Shown here: positions 33,001 through 42,091 of the stretch, piece after piece
Position numbering within the stretch: position 1 is the stretch's first letter
How the letters are laid out: each line of letters begins with the position of its first letter
Assembly: GCF_029502005.1 (NCBI RefSeq)
Contig: NZ_JAMQOT010000005.1
Span: 62,001 to 126,000, forward strand
DNA from: Natrinema salsiterrestre
GTDB lineage: Archaea; Halobacteriota; Halobacteria; Halobacteriales; Natrialbaceae
Length of the DNA: 64,000 bases
Direction of reading: 5' to 3'
Notes under the pieces: model-generated
The model's input: the letters and a program-made list of their open reading frames with translations, nothing else
Databases searched by the model: none
What the model was told of the DNA's origin: nothing
Position numbers and translations under genes: made by a program

Positions 33001-34233
33001 CTAGTCGACGAACTGATCCAGCGTCGCGTCACGGCCGTCCCGGACCTCGGTGACCAGCGCACCGTCGATATCCAGGCCGAGGACGTCGACGGCGGTCCGA
33101 CCGATTCGCTCGCGCAGGTCCGGCGGCGAGTAGACGCCGAGGCGCCACTGCGAGTACTGGGCCGCACGCAGCGCGTCCACGAGCGGCGACTGCTGGCCGA
33201 GTCGCCGGATCTCGCCGTTGACCATGACGCGCGTCGTCGATTCGGTCATCGACGGGCGACTCGGGACGTCGAGGATGACGTGGTCCGGGTCGACGCCCGC
33301 TCGATCGCTGATCTCGCGCTCGAACTCGCGGATCGTCCCGTGATCGGCCTCGATGATCCCGCCCGGAACGTCGTCCATTTCGGCCCACACCGCTCGCTTG
33401 AACAGATCGCGGTGGTCCAACCGGCGGGAGAACGCGGCCGTCTCGTCGCACGAGCGCAGCGCCGCGATCAGATCGTGATCGTCCATCCGCTGGAGGGTCT
33501 CGGCCTCGAGATCGGTCGCTGGGGACTCGAGCAGCCGCTCGGACGCCCGGCGGAGCATCGCCTTGCTGATCCGGGCGACGCTGTGGCTGTAGACGGTCGG
33601 GTTCATCAGCGCCCGGGCGACCAGCAGGCTCTCCGCGGTCTGGACGTTCCCCTCGTCGAGGACGAGTTCGCCGTCGACGAACGTGAGCTCTCGCACGAGC
33701 CGGCCGTGATCGATCGTCCCGTAGGGAACGCCCGTGTGGTGGGCGTCGCGCACGAGGTAGTCCATCCGATCGACGTCGAGCTCGCCCGAGACGAGCTGGC
33801 CGAATCGGCCCTCCCCGGCGACCAGATCCGCGACCGCCGCGGGCTCGAGGCCGTGGTCCCGCAACACGTCGCCGACCGCTCCGTCCGCCAGTAGCTCGTG
33901 GACGTCGTCGTGGTAGCGCCCCGTCCGGCGGTGCGTGAGCGATTCGATGTTGTGGCTGAAGGGGCCGTGGCCGACGTCGTGGAGCATGGCCGCGGCGCGG
34001 ACCCGTTCCGCTCGCCGGCCGTCGACGGCGAGTTGCTCGAGGGCCTCGCAGGCGAGGTGGTAGACGCCGAGGCTGTGCTCGAAGCGGGTGTGGTTGGCCG
34101 AGGGATAGACCAGGGAAACGGTCCCGAGCTGGCTGATTCGCCGGAGCCGTTGCAGTTCCGGCGTGTCGAGGAGCTCCCGGGCGACGCCGTCGACCTGAAT
34201 GTGGTCGTGGACGCTGTCCTTGATTATCTTCAT
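33001..34233 (-). CDS. HD-domain phosphohydrolase, dGTPase/SAMHD1-like
   Basis: A 410-residue protein starting MKIIKDSVHDHIQVDG. It has the dGTPase/SAMHD1 opening LQRLRRISQLGTVSLVYPSA, H-containing TRFEHSLGVYHLA, the HD motif AAMLHDVGHGPFSHN, and LDVDRMDYLVRDAHHTGVPYG with the final metal-binding aspartate. Such proteins hydrolyse (deoxy)nucleoside triphosphates and are often regulated by nucleotides. The C-terminal 80 residues appear specific to archaeal members. It is divergent from a small gene at 34344. Confidence 0.92.
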   Translation of the reverse strand: MKIIKDSVHDHIQVDGVARELLDTPELQRLRRISQLGTVSLVYPSANHTRFEHSLGVYHLACEALEQLAVDGRRAERVRAAAMLHDVGHGPFSHNIESLTHRRTGRYHDDVHELLADGAVGDVLRDHGLEPAAVADLVAGEGRFGQLVSGELDVDRMDYLVRDAHHTGVPYGTIDHGRLVRELTFVDGELVLDEGNVQTAESLLVARALMNPTVYSHSVARISKAMLRRASERLLESPATDLEAETLQRMDDHDLIAALRSCDETAAFSRRLDHRDLFKRAVWAEMDDVPGGIIEADHGTIREFEREISDRAGVDPDHVILDVPSRPSMTESTTRVMVNGEIRRLGQQSPLVDALRAAQYSQWRLGVYSPPDLRERIGRTAVDVLGLDIDGALVTEVRDGRDATLDQFVD

Positions 34234-34343
34234 CGGTCGCGTTTCGGCCCGTTCCTACAAAAACGGTCGTCCGAAACGCGCGGTCTCGAGTTGCGAATAC
34301 CGGCTCAACTACTACCGGCGTAGGCCCCCTCCGGTACGAATAG

Positions 34344-34592
34344 ATGACCCACCTGACGATCCCCACGGACGCTGATACGAATCGAACTGAGGCGCTCGTT
34401 CGAGAGCATCTCGAAATCGGCGATTTCGTCGAGGTTCGCAGCGAGGAACGAACCGAAGACCACCTGACGGACGCCACCGGCGAGGTGACGGGCTTCGAAG
34501 CCGGCTATCTCGAGCTCGACGAGCAGCCGCCCGGGGAGGGAAGCGTTCGATACGACGAGATCCACACGGTCGACCGGATCGAAGACGAGTAG
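34344..34592 (+). CDS. Small acidic protein, unknown function
   Basis: An 82-residue protein starting MTHLTIPTDADTNRTE. It has a helical N-terminus (ALVREHLEIGDFVEVRS) and a beta-rich end (TGFEAGYLELDEQ, VRYDEIHTVDRIEDE) that resembles a small SH3-like barrel. It is very acidic and lacks cysteine. It is divergent from the HD gene. I do not recognise a family. Confidence 0.72.
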   Translation: MTHLTIPTDADTNRTEALVREHLEIGDFVEVRSEERTEDHLTDATGEVTGFEAGYLELDEQPPGEGSVRYDEIHTVDRIEDE

Positions 34593-34682
34593 TCGACGGT
34601 CGAGGGCGATTCGAGTCGATCTGGGGAAGACGACCGGCGGCATCACTCGGGGACGGAGACGGCAGTTGTTACTCGGCTTCGG

Positions 34683-35843
34683 CTACTCGAGCCCGACCCA
34701 CTCGCCGCGGTCGTCGCTCTCCTCGATCGCGGCGAGGACCCGCTGTGCGGCCAGGCCGTCCTCGAAGTTCGGTGCGAACTCGCGGCCCTCCGCCACGGCG
34801 CTCAGGAACTCGTAGTTCTCGTGGACGAACGTGTGCTCCCAGCCCAGCACGTGGCCCGGCGGCCACCAGTGATCGACGTAGGGGTCGTCCTCGTCGGTGA
34901 CCAGAATCGTCTCGTAGCCGCGATTGTCGTCGCTTCGGAGCACCTCGAGTTCGTTCAGCCGCTCGAGGGAGAACCGCAGACTGCCCTCGGAGCCGTGGAT
35001 CTCGATGGTGTGGTCGTTCTTGTGGCCCGTCGCCGCCCGGGTGGCCTCGATGGTGCCCATCGCGCCGTGTTCGTACGCGAGCTGTGCGGAGTAGGCGTCG
35101 TCGACGGTGACCGGCCGCGTTTCGACGGCGTTGCCGTCTCCGCGAGACTCCTCCGGAGTCTCGCCCTCGACCGGCCGTTCGTCGACGAACGTCTGCAAGT
35201 GACCGCTGACGCGTTCGATCTCCCCCGCGAGGTCGTCGTCACCGACGAGAAAGCGAAGGAGATCGACGGTGTGCGCGCCGAGGTCGCCCAGCGCCCCCGA
35301 GCCCGCCATCTCCTCGTCGTTGCGCCACGACCACGGTGCCTCGGGGTCGACCAACCAGTCCTGCAAGTAGCGCCCGCGGACGTGGCGGATCTCGCCGAGT
35401 TCGCCGTCGTCGAGCAGTCGCTTCGCGTACCGGATCGCCGGCACGAAGCGGTAGTTGAACGCACAGCCCGCGGGTACGTCGCCCCCGGCCTCGCGCGCCG
35501 CCTCGGCCATCGACTCGGCGTCCGCGAGGGTCGGTGCCAGCGGCTTCTCGCAGAAGACCGGCGTGCCGGCCTCGAGGGCGGCGATCGACGGCTCGGCGTG
35601 GACGTGGTTCGGTCCGAGGTTGTAGAAGACGTCGACGTCGTCGACGACCTCGGCCCAGTCCGTCGAGATCGATGAGAACCCGAGTCGGTCGGCGGCATCT
35701 GAGAGCGCGTCCTCGTCGCGACCGACTAACACGCTGCGTTCGATCTCGGGCGCGTCCGGGAAGAACATCGGGAGCCGCGCCATCGCGTTCGCGTGTGCCT
35801 TCCCCATGAATCGGTAGCCGAGCACGCCGACCTCGAGTGTCAT
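34683..35843 (-). CDS. Gfo/Idh/MocA-family NAD(P)-dependent oxidoreductase
   Basis: A 386-residue protein. The N-terminal Rossmann domain begins VGVLGYRFMGKAHANAMARLP (a GxRxxG dinucleotide motif), with the conserved VFCEKPLAPT motif near residue 95. The C-terminal alpha/beta domain has DLGAHTVDLLRFL (the GxHxxD catalytic pattern) and IHGSEGSLRFSLE. The family oxidises or reduces sugars, inositols and related compounds; the substrate is unknown. It is complete and of normal length. The TATA-like TTCTAAC about 25 nt upstream implies a leaderless transcript. Confidence 0.94.
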   Translation of the reverse strand: MTLEVGVLGYRFMGKAHANAMARLPMFFPDAPEIERSVLVGRDEDALSDAADRLGFSSISTDWAEVVDDVDVFYNLGPNHVHAEPSIAALEAGTPVFCEKPLAPTLADAESMAEAAREAGGDVPAGCAFNYRFVPAIRYAKRLLDDGELGEIRHVRGRYLQDWLVDPEAPWSWRNDEEMAGSGALGDLGAHTVDLLRFLVGDDDLAGEIERVSGHLQTFVDERPVEGETPEESRGDGNAVETRPVTVDDAYSAQLAYEHGAMGTIEATRAATGHKNDHTIEIHGSEGSLRFSLERLNELEVLRSDDNRGYETILVTDEDDPYVDHWWPPGHVLGWEHTFVHENYEFLSAVAEGREFAPNFEDGLAAQRVLAAIEESDDRGEWVGLE

Positions 35844-36288
35844 ACCAATTGGTTCACGGTTGGTGCTGTTAGAAGTTTCCGTACGGCCGTTCGGTCCGTC
35901 AGAACTGCCACCGGGTTCGACGGACTCTGGATCCGAGGACGGCTACGCCGCCCGGTACGCCTCGCCCGGTTGTCCCTGGAAAACCGCTCGCTCGAGGGGG
36001 TCGATCGCCTTCTCGAGGCCCCTCTCGCGAACTGGTCGCACGTTCGACTCTAGTAGTCGTTGAAAGTCATTGCACTCCCGCTCGAGTGCGAGCGGTGAGT
36101 AACTCGTTTCAACGACTACTATCGCTATAGCGGTGCATCCGCGGACCGGACGACGCTACTCGTACCCGGATCGACCGAGAGCACGTCGCGATGAATCGCT
36201 GGAATCGGTTCGTCTGCGAACACGTCCGTTCAATGTGTCACGACAACGTTTCACTCACTCGGGGCCTACGCGGGGGTGCGAAGACCGA
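35844..36288. other. 445-bp divergent intergenic region carrying an inverted-repeat element
   Basis: This lies between the oxidoreductase start (minus) and a hypothetical gene (plus). The left 30 nt hold the minus-strand promoter. The rest has no protein-like frame. Its main feature is the 71-bp inverted-repeat element at 36051-36121. Confidence 0.5.
36051..36121. repeat. 71-bp element with perfect 15-bp terminal inverted repeats and nested hairpin
   Basis: The ends TAGTAGTCGTTGAAA (36051-36065) and TTTCAACGACTACTA (36107-36121) are perfect reverse complements. Inside, ACTC-CCGCTCG (36074-36084) pairs with CGAGCGG-T-GAGT (36089-36100) around the loop AGTG, with one mismatch or bulge. The element sits in a divergent promoter region where neither neighbour needs a terminator. 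Size and symmetry fit a miniature palindromic repeat (MITE- or REP-like), and cruciform or RNA-hairpin formation is possible. Confidence 0.6.
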
Positions 36289-36900
36289 ATGAGTATCCGA
36301 ATCGATCCCGACGAGCACGAGAGTATCCGATTGACCGGTGTCGACGTCCGGACGGTGCCACCGGATCGTCTCGAGTTCGCTATCGAAGGGACCCTGACGG
36401 TCGGTTCCGCCCTGCTCGCCGAGTTCGAGGGAGCGACGCTGAATCCGGTCGCGGTCACGGTCTCCACCGCGGACTCGGAGCCCGTCTCGATCGACCTGAC
36501 GGGGCCGGCATCGGTTCGCCTCGAGGACGTCGACGTCGGCATCGCCGCGCCGGACGGGGAGGACATCGCAGACGACATTCGCGCCGTTCGTCCGTCGACT
36601 GACGGCGCCGATTCGGTCGATTCGCCGTCCGGTGTGATCGCGTTTACCGTCGAGGGGACCATCCGAGGCCTGACTGCGACGACGTTCGAGCCGATCGCGG
36701 ACGACGGGCCGACGATCGACTCGGTCGAGTTCGCCGTCGACGAACCGATCCGCGGCGACGGCGGGTCGGAGACCGACGTGATCTTCGAACTGACCCTGTT
36801 CGGCTACGGGATCACCGTTCGTCGGGACGGCGCGATCGGCATCGGAACGGGCGGTCGATCGTTCGGTGTCGATCCTCGCGACTGGGAGCACGGTTCCTGA
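36289..36900 (+). CDS. Hypothetical acidic protein, unknown function
   Basis: A 203-residue protein starting MSIRIDPDEHESIRL at the ATG at 36289. It is beta-rich with an internal similarity: DRLEFAIEGTLTVGSALLAEFEGATLNPV in the first half resembles IAFTVEGTIRGLTATTFEPI in the second, suggesting a duplicated beta-sandwich. It has no signal peptide, membrane segment or cysteine. It ends FGVDPRDWEHGS. I do not recognise the family. Confidence 0.72.
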   Translation: MSIRIDPDEHESIRLTGVDVRTVPPDRLEFAIEGTLTVGSALLAEFEGATLNPVAVTVSTADSEPVSIDLTGPASVRLEDVDVGIAAPDGEDIADDIRAVRPSTDGADSVDSPSGVIAFTVEGTIRGLTATTFEPIADDGPTIDSVEFAVDEPIRGDGGSETDVIFELTLFGYGITVRRDGAIGIGTGGRSFGVDPRDWEHGS

Positions 36901-36970
36901 CGCCGTCCCGTCGTCGCTCTCGAGGAGGCGACGCTCCGTCACGGACTTCCGTTAACGGCTCGGATCGCCC

Positions 36971-39541
36971 CTAGCGATCCCGATCGCGTCCGCGCCCGCG
37001 TTTCTCCCGCCACTTCCGGCGTTTGAGTCGCCGGTAGAGGGCCATCACGTCCTCGAAGTCCTCCTCACCGTCGCCGTCGATGTCGTACCGGCCGGGTACC
37101 GGCTCCGGGTCCGTGATCGACGCCTCGTTCTCGACGGTCAGCGTCGTCGTCTCGTCGCCGACCGAGAGCTCGTACTCGCCGGCCTCGACCACCCTCGCCC
37201 GGTCGCCGGGCACGTCGCCGGGGACGACCTCGAGCGTCGCGAGGTCGAGTTCGACGTCGACGGTCGCGGACTCGCCGGGCTCGAGGGCGACTCGCTCGAA
37301 CCCCATCAGCCGACGGTGGGGCTGCAGGACGGACCCGTAGAACTCGGTGTTGTACACCTCGACGATGTGCTCGCCGGGCCGCTCGCCGGCGTTTTCGACG
37401 CCGACGGTCGCCGTGACGGTCGAGGTCGACGACGGGTCCCGGACCGAGTCCGTCGACAGCGAGAGCCCCGAGTACTCCCAGTCGGTGTACGAGAGGCCGT
37501 GTCCGAACTCGTACTGAATCATGCCGTCGGCCGCGCCGATCGACTGGCGCGGCGGATAGTCGTCGTAGAACAGCGGCACGTGACCGACGTTCGCCTCCCA
37601 GGTGAACGGGAGCCGCCCCGAGGGATTGTAGTCGCCGAAGAGCGCGTCGGTGACGGCGACGCCGGTATCGCTGCCGGGCTGACCGGCGAACAGGATCGCG
37701 TCGAGATGACCGAACGTGTCGGCGGTTCCGCGCGGACTACCGGCGAGGATCACGCCGACGACCGGAACGTCGTCCGCGGTCTCCTCGTCGATCAGTTCCA
37801 CGAGCTCACGCTGGGCCTTCGGGAAGCGCATCTTGTCGCGGTCGCCAAAGCCCTCGTTGTGGGGGCCTTCGCCGAGAACGACGACGACGGCGTCGGCAGT
37901 CCCCGCGGCGTCGACGACCGCCGCCTCTTGGTCGTCCGTCACGTCGAAGAAGCCGTTATCGAAGTTCTCGTAGATGCTCGCATAGGGAGCGGCCTCGAAT
38001 TCCGTTGGGACGTGCGTGAACCGCTCGCCGAGCCGATCCGACAGCTCCCCCGCGATCGTGTTCTGTCGCGGCCGCGGACCGTCCTCGGTCAGATCGCCGT
38101 CCTCGATCCCCTGCCAGCCGAGCGTCCAGCCCCCGTGTTGCATCAGGAACCGATTCTCCGTTCCCGCCTCGATCCCCGGCCCGGTCAACAGCAGTGACTC
38201 GGACCCCTCGAGCGGGAGCGCGTCGCCCTCGTTTTCCAGCAAGACGAGCGACTCCTTGGCGAGTCGCTCCGAGACGTCCCGCGCACCGCCGACGAGGTCG
38301 CCGATCTCGCCTTCCGGGACCGTCGGTCGATCGAACAGACCGAGATCGCGCTTCAGTTCGAGGATCCGACGGACCGATTCGTCGATACGATGCTCGGAAA
38401 TCTCGCCGCTCTCGACGAGGTCGATCGTCGTCTCGATAAAGTCCGTCGGTGCCGTCTCGCCGCCGCACATGTGCATGTCGATCCCGGCCTCGAGGCCCTG
38501 CTTGACGGCTCGTCGCCACCCCGACTCCATGTCGGGCAGGTACTCGTGGTTTGAAATCAATCGCCGGAAGTCGTCCCAGTCGGTGAGCACGACGCCGTCG
38601 AATTCGTAGCGCTCCCGGAGCACCTGCGTCAGCAGCCACTGCGAGACGTGGGCGGGCTTGCCGTTGACCGCCCCGCTGTTGACCATCACCGTCTTCGCCT
38701 CCTCGAGCGCTCGCGCGTAGGCCGGGAGCTGGCGGGTGCGGAGATCGCGCATCGACGTCCGAGCGTGTGCGCGGTCCTTCCCGGTGTTGGGCGTTCCGTA
38801 GCCGGCGAAGTGTTTGACCGTCGCGGCCACGCGATCGCTCTGCTGGAACCCGCGCGCTCGTGCACGTCCCAGTTCGCCCAGCAGCATCGGGTCCTCGCTG
38901 TGGCCCTCGAAGTACCGCCCCCAGCGCATGTCGCGGAGCACGTCGACCGTCGGCCCGAAAATCCAGTGGCCGCCCATCGCCGCGATCTCGGTGCCGGTGT
39001 GCGTCGCCGCCGCCTCGACGAGGTCGACGTCGCGGGTCGCCCCCATGTTGAGCCGCTGGGGGAAGCTCGTACAGCCGTCCAGCAGGGTGTTCCCGTGGAG
39101 GGCGTCTCCGCCCCAGAGGAAGGGGATTCCGTGCTCGGTGGTCGTCACGGCGTACTCCTGAAGCCGGTTGAGCCCCGCGACGAACTCCTCCCCGTCCCAC
39201 GTCGGGCCGGACGCGCCGCCGTTGAGGACCGATCCGACGTGGAGGTCGGTAAACAGCTCGCCGAGCGTGTCGGCGTCGTCGTGGTCGTTGAACTCGGTGT
39301 CGGGACCGAACCCGTCGCCGAGGTCGTCGATCGCCACCTGCGTCATCTGTCCGACTTTCCGCTCGAGGCTCATCTCGGCGATCAGACCGCCGATATCGTC
39401 GCCGCCTCCCTCGGCGGCGGCCGTATTCGCTCCGACGCCGATCGCGGACGTCGCAGTCGCCACACCGGTCGATTTCATGAACGTTCGGCGCGATTCGTCG
39501 ATCGATTCACCCTCGTATCTCGATGTCGTTTCTTCTGACAT
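36971..39541 (-). CDS. Tat-exported GH3 glycoside hydrolase with dockerin-like C-terminus
   Basis: An 856-residue protein. A twin-arginine signal (ESRRTFMKSTG, residues 16-26, then a hydrophobic stretch ending TAAAEG) directs folded export. GH3 N-domain: substrate-binding KHFAGYG (K243, H244) and nucleophile D321 in VLTDWDDF. GH3 C-domain follows from about 400 (LVLLENEGDALPL, LFAGQPGSDTGVAVTDAL, LPFTWEANVGHVP). A fibronectin-III-like domain comes next (HIVEVYNTEFYGSV). The end carries a single calcium-loop repeat DIDGDGEEDFEDV like half a dockerin, then a strongly basic tail. It probably acts as an extracellular beta-glucosidase or xylosidase. The TATA TATAAAAA at 39569-39576 (read on minus) gives a nearly leaderless transcript. 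Confidence 0.93.
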   Translation of the reverse strand: MSEETTSRYEGESIDESRRTFMKSTGVATATSAIGVGANTAAAEGGGDDIGGLIAEMSLERKVGQMTQVAIDDLGDGFGPDTEFNDHDDADTLGELFTDLHVGSVLNGGASGPTWDGEEFVAGLNRLQEYAVTTTEHGIPFLWGGDALHGNTLLDGCTSFPQRLNMGATRDVDLVEAAATHTGTEIAAMGGHWIFGPTVDVLRDMRWGRYFEGHSEDPMLLGELGRARARGFQQSDRVAATVKHFAGYGTPNTGKDRAHARTSMRDLRTRQLPAYARALEEAKTVMVNSGAVNGKPAHVSQWLLTQVLRERYEFDGVVLTDWDDFRRLISNHEYLPDMESGWRRAVKQGLEAGIDMHMCGGETAPTDFIETTIDLVESGEISEHRIDESVRRILELKRDLGLFDRPTVPEGEIGDLVGGARDVSERLAKESLVLLENEGDALPLEGSESLLLTGPGIEAGTENRFLMQHGGWTLGWQGIEDGDLTEDGPRPRQNTIAGELSDRLGERFTHVPTEFEAAPYASIYENFDNGFFDVTDDQEAAVVDAAGTADAVVVVLGEGPHNEGFGDRDKMRFPKAQRELVELIDEETADDVPVVGVILAGSPRGTADTFGHLDAILFAGQPGSDTGVAVTDALFGDYNPSGRLPFTWEANVGHVPLFYDDYPPRQSIGAADGMIQYEFGHGLSYTDWEYSGLSLSTDSVRDPSSTSTVTATVGVENAGERPGEHIVEVYNTEFYGSVLQPHRRLMGFERVALEPGESATVDVELDLATLEVVPGDVPGDRARVVEAGEYELSVGDETTTLTVENEASITDPEPVPGRYDIDGDGEEDFEDVMALYRRLKRRKWREKRGRGRDRDR

Positions 39542-40016
39542 GCAAGCACATACGACTATCTTATACTGTATAAAAATTGCCTACAGAAATAGTAATAAAT
39601 AATATTTTTTGGACGACTACATGGTTTTTCGATTATGGGTTCGTCGCGGGTTCGTGCGGTCCGGACCGCCGGTTCTCAATTACTGCCACCGCTCGATTCG
39701 GATCGACAGCCCGAGTCGTCCGAGATCGTACCGCCCGGACGGATCGAATCGGCGTGCAACGGTACAGCGCTGTTCTCAGTTGGCTTCGGGCACCACATGC
39801 CACGTATCGGAACGGAGTCAACAGTTCGTACTATCCAGTCAGTTGAACACCCCTTTCGTCGCACGTGGCAGTAAACGAACGATCGGACGAGCCGACTCGC
39901 GTCGAAGTCGCCGCGGTCGACTGCCGATCGAGAATCAGGATACTCCGTCCCGTCGATTCAATACGTGGCCGAAACGCCGTCGGACTCGGACGCAAAACGT
40001 TCCGACGCCGTCCCGA
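39542..40016. other. 475-bp intergenic region upstream of the GH3 gene
   Basis: The first 75 bases are strongly AT-rich and hold the GH3 promoter (minus-strand TTTTTATA at 39576-39569, centred about 30 nt from the ATG). Runs of A and T at 39586-39612 may also mark regulatory sequence. The remainder (39615-40016) has no convincing frame and receives the end of the methionine synthase operon. Confidence 0.5.
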
Positions 40017-41090
40017 TCAGTCGTCGGCGGGCGTCGGCGCGCCGCGCTCGACGTCGATGTTACCCGCGTCGAGATCGGCCTCGACGTTACGGGCCGCCTG
40101 CACCATGTTCGCCATCTTGCCGTAGGCGACCTCGCGGGGCAGCAGCTTCACGCCGCAGTCCGGCGAGACGACGAGCTGTTCCGGCGGGACGACCTCGAGA
40201 CCCTTCTTGATGTTCTCCTCGATCTGCTCGACCGACTCGACTTCCGCGACGTGGGCGTCGCAGACGCCGAGGGCGAGGTCCTTGCTGAACTCGGGGTCTT
40301 TGAACACGTCGAGCTGGTCGTAGTCGCCGTTCGCGAGCTCGAGGTCGAACTCGTCGACCGGGAACTCGAGGATCTCGGGGTAGATGCGGGAGTAGTCGCC
40401 GTAACAGACGTGGAGGCCGATGCGGACGTCGTCGGGAATGTCGGCGACGATGTGCTCGAGTGCCTCGCCGACGATCGCGTGGTCGTCGGGCGTGGTCGCG
40501 AGCGCGGGCTCGTCGATCTGGATGTAGCGCGCACCGGCGTCGACGAGCTTCTCGATCTCCTCGTTGACGAGGTCGGCGAGCTCGAGGGTGAGCTCGTCGT
40601 CGTCATCGTAGGCCTCGTTGAACGACCAGTTTGCGAGGGTGTAGGGACCCGTGATCGGGACCTTGACCGGCCGGTCGCTCGCCTCGGCGGTGAACTCGTA
40701 CTCGTCGACGAGCCAGCTCTCGTCGTACTCGACCTCGCTGACGACGCTTGGCTTGTCGAAGTAGTTGTGTCCCCAGACCTTGACGGGGCCGTTGAACTCG
40801 TAGCCCTCGATGCGGTGGGCGAAGAACTCGACCATCTCGTTGCGCCGCATCTCGCCGTCGACGACGACGTCGAGGCCGGCGCGCTCGTGTTCGTTCGTGA
40901 TGAGGCGGGCCGCGTCGTCTTTGGCCTCCTGATAGTCGTCTTCGTCGAAGCCGTGATCGTCGTCCTGATAGAGCTCCTTCGCGCGGTTGAGCCACTTGGG
41001 CTTCGGGTAGGAGCCGACGACGGTCGTCAGCAGGAAGTGGTCGGACTCGTGATCCGGCTGTCGGAACTGATCTTTGTTTTCGTTGCTCAT
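40017..41090 (-). CDS. metE: Methionine synthase, MetE C-terminal catalytic domain type
   Basis: A 357-residue protein starting MSNENKDQFRQ at the ATG at 41090. It matches the catalytic barrel of cobalamin-independent methionine synthase: TTVVGSYPKP opening, ITGPYTL, IQIDEPAL, and zinc ligands H227 and C229 (HVCYG), E251 (DLELAN) and C312 (PDCGVK). Archaeal core-MetE proteins use methylated corrinoid protein or an unknown methyl donor rather than methyl-THF polyglutamate. The start overlaps the stop of the upstream companion gene as ATGA, so the two subunits are coupled. Confidence 0.93.
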   Translation of the reverse strand: MSNENKDQFRQPDHESDHFLLTTVVGSYPKPKWLNRAKELYQDDDHGFDEDDYQEAKDDAARLITNEHERAGLDVVVDGEMRRNEMVEFFAHRIEGYEFNGPVKVWGHNYFDKPSVVSEVEYDESWLVDEYEFTAEASDRPVKVPITGPYTLANWSFNEAYDDDDELTLELADLVNEEIEKLVDAGARYIQIDEPALATTPDDHAIVGEALEHIVADIPDDVRIGLHVCYGDYSRIYPEILEFPVDEFDLELANGDYDQLDVFKDPEFSKDLALGVCDAHVAEVESVEQIEENIKKGLEVVPPEQLVVSPDCGVKLLPREVAYGKMANMVQAARNVEADLDAGNIDVERGAPTPADD

Positions 41091-42091
41091 GCTGCTTTCA
41101 CCTCCGCGAGGTCCGCGGCTTCCGCGAGGACCTCGAGTTTCTCCACGTACTTGCCGTAGGGCAGGTAGAACGTCTCCGTGTTCGTCGTCAGGTAGACCGT
41201 CTCGAAGTCGGTGACGCCGAGTTGGCCTTCGACCCACTCGGTCCGGTCGCGGATCGCTTCGGGATCTTCGACGAGCGTGTTCTGGCCGTCGGCGAGGCCC
41301 AAGGCGATGTCGTCGGGTGCGCCGTACTCCTGAATGTTGTAGAGGTTGTCGTCCTGGTTCGCGACGAAGTCGAAGCCGACGGCGTCGATGTCGGCATCGA
41401 GCAGGTGCGCGTAGACCTTCTCCTCGAGCGCGCCCCAGTAGGGCTGGACGACGACGTCGGCGTCAGTCGCGCTCGCGACGCGATCGATCGCCTCGCTCGC
41501 TCGCTCGTCCTGCCCGTCCTCGGGCGCCGACTCGACCAGCGAGGGTTCGAGCAGGAACAGCGTTTCGTGCTCGGGGAAGGCGTCGACCTCGCCCTCGAGG
41601 AACTCCGCAACGGCGCCGAGGAACGCCGCCTCGTCACCGTAGTGTTCGTCGGTGGCGAGATCGGCGAGCGAGTACGGACCGGGGAGAACGGCCTGCAGGT
41701 CGTCGGCGGCGGCGAGTTCCGCCGCGGTCTCGAGTTCGTCGGCGACGTCGCCGGTGGGCTCGAGATCGTCCTGTACGACCGGCTCTCGGTAGAAGTTGTT
41801 GTTGTCGTAGTAGCGGACGATCCCGCGCGTTTCGACGGCGTCGGCGACCGCCAGCGGGTGGGCGAGCATGTCGTCCCAGCGCAGCTGGCCCTCGACGATG
41901 CGGTCGAGACCGGCATCCTGCTGGACGCCGATCACTTCCTCGCGAGCCTCCTCGTAAGCCGTCGTGATTTCTTCGCCCTCATCGCCGCTGATGAGGTCGT
42001 GTTTCTGGTGCCCTTTCAGATCCGAAAGGTCGTCTTTCGCCCAGTCCGGGAGCGGATACAGCCCCGGCGTGGTCGAAACGTACTCAGTCAT
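41087..42091 (-). CDS. MetE N-terminal-like companion protein
   Basis: A 334-residue protein starting MTEYVSTTPGLYPLPDW at the ATG at 42091. It has the MetE-type barrel pattern (VEGQLRWDDMLAHPLA, VLPGPYSLADL, FLLEPSLVE, DADVVVQPYWG, DAVGFDFVANQD, LALGLADGQNTL) but no cysteine at the zinc positions of the catalytic partner. It therefore corresponds to a non-catalytic or substrate-binding half. It is translationally coupled to metE by a 4-nt overlap. A TATA-like AATATTAAG near 42123 (minus) leaves a leader of only about 6 nt. Confidence 0.88.
   Translation of the reverse strand: MTEYVSTTPGLYPLPDWAKDDLSDLKGHQKHDLISGDEGEEITTAYEEAREEVIGVQQDAGLDRIVEGQLRWDDMLAHPLAVADAVETRGIVRYYDNNNFYREPVVQDDLEPTGDVADELETAAELAAADDLQAVLPGPYSLADLATDEHYGDEAAFLGAVAEFLEGEVDAFPEHETLFLLEPSLVESAPEDGQDERASEAIDRVASATDADVVVQPYWGALEEKVYAHLLDADIDAVGFDFVANQDDNLYNIQEYGAPDDIALGLADGQNTLVEDPEAIRDRTEWVEGQLGVTDFETVYLTTNTETFYLPYGKYVEKLEVLAEAADLAEVKAA

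Noticed and set aside
36133-36288. N-terminal extension of the hypothetical protein at 36289
   Set aside because: The extension is arginine-rich and overlaps the spacer; the ATG at 36289 starts the acidic, protein-like part.
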